A stretch of 5,160 bases of DNA from an uncultured Porphyromonadaceae bacterium (GTDB taxonomy: Bacteria > Bacteroidota > Bacteroidia > Bacteroidales > Muribaculaceae), in NCBI GenBank assembly GCA_947174155.1, contig CAMWHX010000083.1:1-5160 (forward strand). The letters run 5' to 3'. The notes beneath the pieces are model-generated. The model was not told the DNA's origin and did no database searches. It worked only from the letters and a program-made list of their open reading frames with translations. How positions within the stretch are numbered: the first letter of the stretch is position 1; the number at the start of each line of letters is the position of its first letter. Both the position numbers and the translations under genes were made by a program. Positions 1-5,160 of this stretch are shown here, in pieces.

Positions 1-1017
1 GTTCATCACCTCTGGGATGACGGGGTTGACCTTACCGGGCATGATTGAGCTGCCGGGCTGCATGGCGGGGAGGTTGAACTCACCCAGGCCGCAGCGGGGA
101 CCGCTGGCGAGGAGGCGCAGGTCGTTGCAGATCTTGTTCATCTTGACAGCGACACGCTTCAGGGCGGAAGCGTAGCCTACGAGGCAGGAGGTGTCGGAGG
201 TGGCGCCTACGAGGTCATCGGTGAGCTTGATATCCCAGCCGGTGATCTTGGCGAGCTGAGCCACGCACTTCTCTGCATATCCGGGCTCGGCACAGATGCC
301 GGTGCCGATGGCGGTGGCACCCATGTTGACGGTCAGGAAGTCGGCAGCTGCCTCGTCGAGATGCTTGAGTTCGTCGGTCAGGATGGCTGCGAAGCCGCTG
401 AAGGTCTGGCCCAGAGTCATGGGCACGGCATCCTCAAGCTGTGTGCGACCCATCTTGATGATATCCTTAAACTCGTCGGCCTTCTTGCGGAAGGCGGCAA
501 TCAGCTCCTTGTAGTGCTCTACGAGACGCAGGTGGGAGAAGTACATGCCGAGGTGGATGGCACAGGGGTAGGCGTCGTTGGTCGACTGGGCGCAGTTGAC
601 GTGGTCATTGGGTGAGCAGTAGATATACTCGCCGCGCTTGTGGCCCATGATCTCGAGGGCACGGTTGGCGATCACCTCGTTGGCATTCATGTTGGTGGTA
701 GTGCCGGCGCCGCCCTGGATCATGTCTACGGGGAAGTGCTCGTGGTGCTTGCCGTCGATGATCTCCTGACAAGCCTGCTCGATGGCCTTGGCCTGCTCGT
801 CGGTCAGCAGACCGAGCTCGTGGTTGGCGCGGGCAGCAGCCATCTTGGTGATGGCCAGACCCTTGATGAAGGCAGCGTAGTCGCAGAGGTGGAACTTGCT
901 GATTTCGAAGTTCTCGATGCCACGCAGAGTCTGCACACCGTAGAGGGCGCACTCAGGCACCTCGCGGGGGCCGATGAGATCCGATTCGATACGGATGGCC
1001 TTGTTTTCGTTTTCCAT
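1..1017 (-). CDS. aspA: Aspartate ammonia-lyase (aspartase), C-terminus cut by window edge
   Basis: Cytoplasmic enzyme that reversibly deaminates L-aspartate to fumarate and ammonia. In anaerobic Bacteroidales this can feed fumarate respiration. The frame is open from the ATG at 1017 to base 1, giving 339 residues of a usual 470 or so; the C-terminal part lies outside the window. Visible family motifs are GGAGTTTNMN (residues 102-111), QSTND (144-148), GRTQ (190-193) and the fumarase/aspartase signature GSSIMPGKVN (322-331). By alignment from memory to Bacillus aspartase, whose catalytic Ser is 318, the equivalents are Ser323 (catalytic base), Lys329, Ser145-Thr146-Asn147 and Thr192, all with a constant offset of 5. 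Gln193 after that Thr and the QGGAG/NMN context favour aspartase over class II fumarase, which normally has His there. The start is supported by the N-terminus MENENKAIRIESDLIG and by the upstream promoter. No Shine-Dalgarno sequence is seen. No active-site residue in the visible part is altered. Confidence 0.95.
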   Translation of the reverse strand, partial: MENENKAIRIESDLIGPREVPECALYGVQTLRGIENFEISKFHLCDYAAFIKGLAITKMAAARANHELGLLTDEQAKAIEQACQEIIDGKHHEHFPVDMIQGGAGTTTNMNANEVIANRALEIMGHKRGEYIYCSPNDHVNCAQSTNDAYPCAIHLGMYFSHLRLVEHYKELIAAFRKKADEFKDIIKMGRTQLEDAVPMTLGQTFSGFAAILTDELKHLDEAAADFLTVNMGATAIGTGICAEPGYAEKCVAQLAKITGWDIKLTDDLVGATSDTSCLVGYASALKRVAVKMNKICNDLRLLASGPRCGLGEFNLPAMQPGSSIMPGKVNPVIPEVMN

Positions 1018-1091
1018 TATCGGTATATGTAAATTTAAAGGTTATGTTGTCATTCTGCCATCGGTGAGAGTAGTGATGCCCAATGGAGTCG

Positions 1092-1123
1092 CAAAGATAC
1101 AAAACTATTTCCATACTGCCAAC
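1092..1123 (-). promoter_or_regulatory. Bacteroidota-type promoter of aspA (-33/-7)
   Basis: Read on the minus strand, the sequence has GTTG (1120-1123), a spacer of 20 bases, then TATCTTTG (1092-1099). The known Bacteroidota housekeeping promoter is TTTG, 19-21 bases, TAnnTTTG. The -7 box is therefore a perfect match and the -33 box matches 3 of 4. Transcription would start near 1085, giving an untranslated leader of about 68 bases before the ATG at 1017. This is inferred from consensus only; no start site has been measured. Confidence 0.7.
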
Positions 1124-1155
1124 CATACGCGGTGGAAAAATCTTAATTTGACAGT

Positions 1156-1167
1156 CGAAAGATTTCG
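1156..1167. repeat. Short perfect inverted repeat CGAAA-GA-TTTCG
   Basis: Two 5-base arms with a 2-base centre, partly overlapped by a wider TGAC/GTCA pair (1149-1152 and 1167-1170). It lies upstream of the aspA -33 box, and just downstream of the weak candidate -7 box of the MFS gene, where that gene's transcription start would fall. That is a plausible operator position for the MFS gene. An imperfect repeat of this size also arises by chance often, so the regulatory reading is weak. Confidence 0.3.
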
Positions 1168-1285
1168 TCAGCCTGCCGGGAGGAGGGTTCGGGATGATGA
1201 CTCAGGGTTTAGCAAGATTCGAACCTCAGTGCTGACCGCCTTGTTAAAAGGATAGTAATCTACTCGCCTTTAAATCACGATAGCC

Positions 1286-2581
1286 ATGAAGTATACCGAC
1301 AGCGGCCGGGGCCGCATACCTCTCATATCAATGCTTGCGATACTATCCGTGTCGCTCGTGGTTAATCTTCCGGGGCTTGCCATAACGCCTGTGATGGGGA
1401 AGTTGCGTGAGGTGTTTGGTCACGTCTCTCAGCTCGAGATCCAGCTTCTCACTTCGCTTCCGAATCTGGTCATTATACCGGTCCTTCTACTGACGGGACG
1501 ACTGACGGCTCGTGTCAAGCCAACCGTGATGCTGACTGTCGGTCTGAGTCTCTTCTTAGGTGCGGGTATCCTCTCATTTTTCGCCGCTTCGATGACTGAG
1601 CTGATCATCCTTAGCTGTATCATCGGAGTCGGGGCGGGGTGTGTGATACCTCTCGCCGCGAGTCTGATCTCGGCTCACTTTTCCGGTGAGCGCAGGGCCG
1701 CCGTGATGGGTATGAAGTCAGGTTTCTCCAACGCCTCGGTCATCATCGCCACGATATTCGTCGGGTGGATAGCGGCAGTCAACTGGCATCTGGCCTTCTC
1801 CGTATATCTACTGCCTCTCCTCCCGCTATTGCTGATCCCCTTCATGACGTCGCGCTATATCGCCGCCCATTCGATTCCGGAAGCCGCGCAGGCTCCCTCA
1901 TCCTCCGCTGATAAGGGTGTGTCAGCCCCCAAGACTCCGGGCGCAAGCGTAGATGCGATAGCCGACAGTCACTCCACGAGGTGGCGCCGCTTGTCGCTGA
2001 TCGGGTTGATCGGTCTCTATATCGCCATCACATACTGCACCTGCACGGCTTCATACTATCTGCCGTTTACGATGGATCACTATCATATTAGCTCCGGCAC
2101 GGTCGGGGTAGCCACGTCGATGTTTTATCTATCGGCTACACTTTTCGGGTTCGCCCTTCATCCTACGGCCCGTATTTTCAAGGCGTTGACCATACCGGTA
2201 TGTATCGTAATCACTGCGGTCGGTATGGTGATGATAGCCGTACTGCACACTCCGGCCACCTACATTGCGGGAGTCTTTCTGACCGGCGTAGGGTATGGTA
2301 TAGTCCAGCCGTTGATCTACAATAAGACCACAGCCCTGGCACCCTCGCCCGAGAAGTCCACACGCTATTTCTCGTATGTCTTCACCGGCAACTATATCGC
2401 CATCGCGATGGTCCCCTTCATCGTCAAGGGGGCTGCGGCCCTTTTTCGCACGACTACGGAGGCTGATCCCAACTTCGCCTTCAGCTTCAACGTCGGCGTC
2501 GTGGCGCTCCTGCTGCTTGTCGCTTTCATCTGGCGGAAGTCTTATGTCTTTATGACGTCTAAAGAGATTTATCAAGATTGA
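1286..2581 (+). CDS. Major facilitator superfamily (MFS) transporter, substrate unknown
   Basis: Inner-membrane secondary transporter of 431 residues, a typical length for a 12-helix MFS protein. Hydrophobic segments fall at about residues 13-33, 52-70, 80-100, 105-130, 147-165, 168-188, then after a cytoplasmic loop 235-258, 270-290, 300-320, 325-345, 363-382 and 402-418. The central loop (about 189-234) is rich in Ser, Ala and Pro, as expected between the two six-helix halves. The loop 2-3 motif A is recognisable as GRLTAR (71-76), but the usual Asp is Ala75 and the second Gly is Lys78. GERRAAVMG (134-142) before helix 5 is typical of drug-efflux-like MFS proteins. The ATG at 1286 has no Shine-Dalgarno sequence but has an A/T-rich leader. 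The gene stands alone, divergent from aspA and convergent with the RND operon, so context does not reveal the substrate. An efflux role is possible but not shown. Confidence 0.88.
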   Translation: MKYTDSGRGRIPLISMLAILSVSLVVNLPGLAITPVMGKLREVFGHVSQLEIQLLTSLPNLVIIPVLLLTGRLTARVKPTVMLTVGLSLFLGAGILSFFAASMTELIILSCIIGVGAGCVIPLAASLISAHFSGERRAAVMGMKSGFSNASVIIATIFVGWIAAVNWHLAFSVYLLPLLPLLLIPFMTSRYIAAHSIPEAAQAPSSSADKGVSAPKTPGASVDAIADSHSTRWRRLSLIGLIGLYIAITYCTCTASYYLPFTMDHYHISSGTVGVATSMFYLSATLFGFALHPTARIFKALTIPVCIVITAVGMVMIAVLHTPATYIAGVFLTGVGYGIVQPLIYNKTTALAPSPEKSTRYFSYVFTGNYIAIAMVPFIVKGAAALFRTTTEADPNFAFSFNVGVVALLLLVAFIWRKSYVFMTSKEIYQD

Positions 2582-2651
2582 CCGGGCTTCTCGCGATTAT
2601 CATATTATCGAGGGCGCGAAAATCTCGGTTGTCCGGATGAAAGAATCCTGA
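2582..2651. other. Convergent intergenic gap with a weak hairpin
   Basis: The MFS gene and the RND/P-II-like operon end facing each other across about 70 bases. At 2594-2610 lies CGATTAT-CAT-ATTATCG, which can pair with one mismatch. It is flanked by TCGCG (2591-2595) and CGCGA (2615-2619), which could instead form an alternative stem followed by four A residues on the plus strand. Neither structure has the long T tract of a standard intrinsic terminator on either strand. It may act as a weak two-way terminator, but I would not rely on this. Confidence 0.35.
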
Positions 2652-2945
2652 CTATATCGAGGCTTCGACCGTCCAGACGAAGGCGCGGAGCCCCAGGCGG
2701 GGCTTCGCTTCGTCAAGGGCGCGTAGGCGTGTGAGGATAGGATCCACGCGGTCATCCTCCACTATGGTGATCAGCGCGGAGGCCAGTGAGGGCCATGCGT
2801 GGCTGCCATAGTGGGGTTCACCGCGTACGGAGCCTCGTCCCTGCACGGTACCGAAACTTGTGAATCCGCGGCAGCCTGACTTCTCCAGAGCCTCGATTAT
2901 GGCCTCATGATGGGCCTGGTCATATGTGATGAGAATTGATTTCAT
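2652..2945 (-). CDS. P-II-like small protein, translationally coupled to the RND pump
   Basis: A complete 97-residue protein with no signal peptide or membrane segment, so probably cytoplasmic. Its layout follows the P-II (GlnB) ferredoxin-like fold: strand 1 MKSILITY (1-8), helix 1 around HHEAIIEALEKSG (12-24), strand 2 ending in QGRGS (35-39), a loop at 39-57 where P-II has its T-loop, strand 3 ALITIVEDD (57-65), helix 2 (66-77) and a final strand RAFVWTVE (87-94). VEDDRVDPILTRLRAL recalls the VPDDIVDTCVDTI stretch of GlnB. It is shorter than GlnB (112) and lacks the C-terminal extension. One Cys (25) and His 12, 13, 45 and 49 are candidate metal ligands, by inference only. The start codon overlaps the pump stop codon as ATGA, and no Shine-Dalgarno sequence sits at normal distance, so translation by reinitiation is likely. 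P-II-like and DUF3240-type proteins are known beside RND efflux genes in other bacteria. The ligand is unknown. Confidence 0.75.
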   Translation of the reverse strand: MKSILITYDQAHHEAIIEALEKSGCRGFTSFGTVQGRGSVRGEPHYGSHAWPSLASALITIVEDDRVDPILTRLRALDEAKPRLGLRAFVWTVEASI

Positions 2946-5160
2946 AGCTGATTGTCAATTTCCTTTTTAAGTTTACGACGTTGGAGCTTGACACCGCGTC
3001 CGGCAAAGGAGCAGTAGAGCACCGGCACAAAGAGGAGCGTCAGTATGGTCGAGAAGGTCAGACCGCCTATGACGGCCATACCCATCGGACGCCACATCTC
3101 TGATCCCTGACCGGATCCGACAGCCATCGGCACCATGCCGAGGATAGTAGTCAGCGTGGTCATCACCACTGGGCGCAGACGGGAACGACCGCCGTCGATG
3201 ACGGCGCGACGTATCGACATGCCGCGCTCGCGGTTAAGGGTGATGTAGTCGATAAGCACGATACCGTTTTTCACCACGATACCGATAAGCATGATGGCGC
3301 CGATCATCGACATGACATTGAGGGTGTATCCGGTCAGCCACAAGATCAGGAACACGCCAGAGAAGGCGAAGAGGAGTGATGTCATGATGATGCCGGGATA
3401 GGTCAGCGATTCGAACTGAGCCGCCATCACGATATACACTAATATGATAATGAGCAAGCCCAAAGTCAGCAGGTCGCCGAAGGAGTCCTGCTGGTCCTCG
3501 TAGCTGCCGGAGAGTCCGATGGTGACCCCCGCAGGTAGCTGCATCTCGTCGATCTTCATCTCCGCCTCGGTCACGACAGTGCTCATCGGGACCCCGTCGA
3601 CAACTGCCGAGACTGTGATCAGGCGCTCACGGTCCTTACGCTCGATTGTCGGAGGATTGAAGCGCTCCACGACCTTACCCAGATCCTTGATATGGACACT
3701 TTTGCCGGTCGGTGTCATGACGAGAATATCCTCAATATCCTGAAGGGTCGTGCGGTAGGCGGGATCATACATCACCTTGATGTCATACTCCTCGCCATCC
3801 TCGCGAAACTGCGAGGCGGTGGCGCCGTTGATACGGTTACGCAGCGCGTAGGCGGCCGTCTGCAAGTTCAGGCCGTACATGGAGAGTTTCTCGCGGTCGA
3901 AGTCAACCTGATATTCCGGCTGATAGTCGGAGCGGGAGATGGTGACGTCGGCCGTACCCGGGATGCCGCGCAGGATGGTCTGCAAACGGGCAGCCACAGA
4001 GTCGGTCTCGGCGAAGTCATAGCCGTAGATCTCGAAGTCCACGGTGCTCTGTCCACCCATTCCCATGCCTCGGCCACCACCGACGTTGACCTGCACCTTC
4101 TTATACTCCGGAAATTCGCGTTCCAGGTCCTGACGCATACCGTCGGCTATCTCCTTGATACCGCGTTTGCGGTCTCCCGGGTCGGTCAGGGAGACGTTCA
4201 TGGAGATGAGGTGCGCACCGTTGTCTTGCAGTGAAGCGTAGGTATTGTCGGAGCTTGCGGGGCCGACGGTGTAGGTCATCACCTTGATCTCAGGATATTT
4301 CTTGCGCCAGAGAGAGTCCAGGCGTGAGGTGACTTCACTTGCTATCTCGACACGTGTGCCGATCGGGAGTTCGAGATTCACGCCTATACGGGCATTATCC
4401 TGAGTGGGGAAGAACTCCGTACCCACGAAGCGCATCAGGAATACGGATCCGACGAAGATACCCAGACAGACGATGACCGTCACCGTGCGGTGGGCGACCA
4501 CACGTCTGAGCAGAGAGGCGTAGCCGTCATCGAAACGGTCGAGCGCCCGCTCGATCGGGAGGTAGAGACGGTTGTAGATTGCGCCGTGCACCCGAACCAG
4601 CCTCAGCCACTGCGAGCAGAGCATCGGGGTGAGTGTCAGGGCGCAGGTCGTCGATATGATCATCATGATGGTCACCATCCATCCCAGCTGACGGAAGAGT
4701 ACACCCGTCATGCCCGTCACCAGAGTGAGGGGGAAGAAGACCGCGATCAGGGTCAGTGTTGAGGCCACGACTGAGATGGCCACCTCGTTGGTGCCGTGCA
4801 CGGCGGCCTGCTTCGGATCGGCCCCGCGCTCGATATGGGTCGTGACATTCTCCAGCACCACGATGGCGTCATCGACGACCATACCGATGGAGATGGAGAG
4901 GGCCGAGAGGGAGACGATGTTCAGGGTGTTGCCCGTAGCGAAGAGGTAGATGAAGGAGGCGATCAGGGAGACGGGGATGGTGATGACAATGATCATCGTG
5001 GCTCGCCAGCGCCCCAGGAATATGAAGACCACCAGCATCACGAAGAGGAGGGCGTAGAGCACCGTCTCTTCAAGCGAGGCTATGGTGTTGCGGATATTGT
5101 CGGAGGTGTCGACCACCACGCCGACCTTGACATCTGAAGGGAGATTCTTTTGTAATTGGG
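2942..5160 (-). CDS. RND efflux permease, HAE1/AcrB type, N-terminus cut by window edge
   Basis: Inner-membrane, proton-driven trimeric pump of a tripartite efflux system (with a periplasmic adaptor and an outer-membrane TolC-like channel). The frame runs off the right edge with [15 protein letters not shown], so the GTG at 5119 is internal, not a start. About 738 residues are present. Numbering from 5119, the proton-relay residues are Asp83-Asp84 in [13 protein letters not shown] (helix 4), Lys617 in IGIVVKNG (helix 10) and Thr654/655 in RPVVMTTL (helix 11). These match AcrB D407, D408, K940 and T978 with an offset of 323-324, implying a full length near 1050 and about 310 residues missing. 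Helices 2-7 lie at about 17-36, 40-61, 67-91, 113-136, 145-166 and 211-230; the second periplasmic domain spans 231-545; helices 8-12 follow at about 547-567, 572-595, 601-625, 650-670 and 681-703. A Gly/Met-rich loop sits at 347-357. The paired Asp marks HAE1 rather than heavy-metal HME pumps. The substrate cannot be read from sequence. Confidence 0.93.
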   Translation of the reverse strand, partial: QLQKNLPSDVKVGVVVDTSDNIRNTIASLEETVLYALLFVMLVVFIFLGRWRATMIIVITIPVSLIASFIYLFATGNTLNIVSLSALSISIGMVVDDAIVVLENVTTHIERGADPKQAAVHGTNEVAISVVASTLTLIAVFFPLTLVTGMTGVLFRQLGWMVTIMMIISTTCALTLTPMLCSQWLRLVRVHGAIYNRLYLPIERALDRFDDGYASLLRRVVAHRTVTVIVCLGIFVGSVFLMRFVGTEFFPTQDNARIGVNLELPIGTRVEIASEVTSRLDSLWRKKYPEIKVMTYTVGPASSDNTYASLQDNGAHLISMNVSLTDPGDRKRGIKEIADGMRQDLEREFPEYKKVQVNVGGGRGMGMGGQSTVDFEIYGYDFAETDSVAARLQTILRGIPGTADVTISRSDYQPEYQVDFDREKLSMYGLNLQTAAYALRNRINGATASQFREDGEEYDIKVMYDPAYRTTLQDIEDILVMTPTGKSVHIKDLGKVVERFNPPTIERKDRERLITVSAVVDGVPMSTVVTEAEMKIDEMQLPAGVTIGLSGSYEDQQDSFGDLLTLGLLIIILVYIVMAAQFESLTYPGIIMTSLLFAFSGVFLILWLTGYTLNVMSMIGAIMLIGIVVKNGIVLIDYITLNRERGMSIRRAVIDGGRSRLRPVVMTTLTTILGMVPMAVGSGQGSEMWRPMGMAVIGGLTFSTILTLLFVPVLYCSFAGRGVKLQRRKLKKEIDNQL

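Larger units (their letters stand above)
1018..1285. other. Divergent intergenic region between aspA and the MFS gene
   Basis: These 268 bases separate two divergently transcribed genes. The half nearest aspA holds its promoter and an A/T-rich leader. The half nearest the MFS gene has no convincing -33/-7 pair. The best candidate -7 box on the plus strand is TTAATTTG at 1143-1150, one mismatch from TAnnTTTG, but no TTTG lies at the right distance upstream. A short inverted repeat (1156-1167) and a 9-base sequence shared by both leaders are listed separately. An open frame crosses this region but has no family resemblance, starts inside aspA and looks like chance. I see no RNA gene. Confidence 0.8.

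Noticed and set aside
974..1255. Plus-strand open frame of 93 codons across the aspA start and the intergenic region
   Set aside because: It begins inside the aspA coding sequence on the opposite strand, runs through the promoter, and shows no family motif or composition typical of a protein.
1208..1285. A tRNA on the minus strand, suggested by GGTTCGAATC (T-arm-like) around 1215-1224 and a possible anticodon-like hairpin CCTT/AAGG near 1239-1251
   Set aside because: The T stem pairs at only three of five positions. The bases that would form the 3' acceptor strand (complement of GGGTTTA) have no partner upstream, there is no CCA, and the D arm is not recognisable. It is probably coincidence, or at most an old remnant.
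2591..2619. A strong intrinsic terminator between the convergent genes
   Set aside because: The stems are short, mismatched or have a long loop, and neither strand has a proper T tract after the stem. It is kept only as a low-confidence structure in the gap.
3692..4234. Plus-strand open frame of 180 codons opposite the RND permease
   Set aside because: It lies wholly antisense to a well-supported, conserved permease domain. Its sequence is the low-complexity Val/Gly/Asp-rich type expected from the reverse of a GC-rich gene.
5117..5119. GTG at 5119 as the true start of the RND permease
   Set aside because: The frame stays open to the window edge, and the upstream residues [10 protein letters not shown] match the conserved stretch just before helix 2 of RND permeases. 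About 310 N-terminal residues must lie outside the window.

Overview
The window most likely comes from the chromosome of a Bacteroidota bacterium, probably order Bacteroidales, with a moderately GC-rich genome. Three things suggest this. The aspA upstream region carries a near-consensus Bacteroidota promoter: GTTG, a 20-base spacer, then TATCTTTG. The two visible gene starts lack Shine-Dalgarno sequences and have A/T-rich leaders instead. The protein sequences also read like Bacteroidales homologues, but that is a judgement from memory, not a search.

Layout. Bases 1-1017 (minus strand) hold the first 339 codons of an aspartate ammonia-lyase (aspA), cut by the left edge. Bases 1018-1285 are a divergent intergenic region with the aspA promoter and the leader of the next gene. 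Bases 1286-2581 (plus strand) encode a complete 431-residue MFS transporter of unknown substrate. A gap of about 70 bases (2582-2651) separates it from a convergent minus-strand operon. That operon has a large RND efflux permease of the HAE1/AcrB type (2942-5160, N-terminus outside the window), followed by a 97-residue P-II-like protein (2652-2945). The start codon of the latter overlaps the permease stop codon as ATGA.

How they work together. The RND permease would be the inner-membrane, proton-driven pump of a tripartite efflux system. Its membrane fusion protein would be expected just beyond the right edge. The P-II-like protein is probably co-translated with it and is the most interesting item here: a small ferredoxin-like-fold protein placed to sense something and act on the pump. 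AspA (aspartate to fumarate plus ammonia) and the MFS transporter show no evident functional link to the efflux operon. I see no mobile element, CRISPR array or RNA gene. Most of the window is ordinary core-type sequence.
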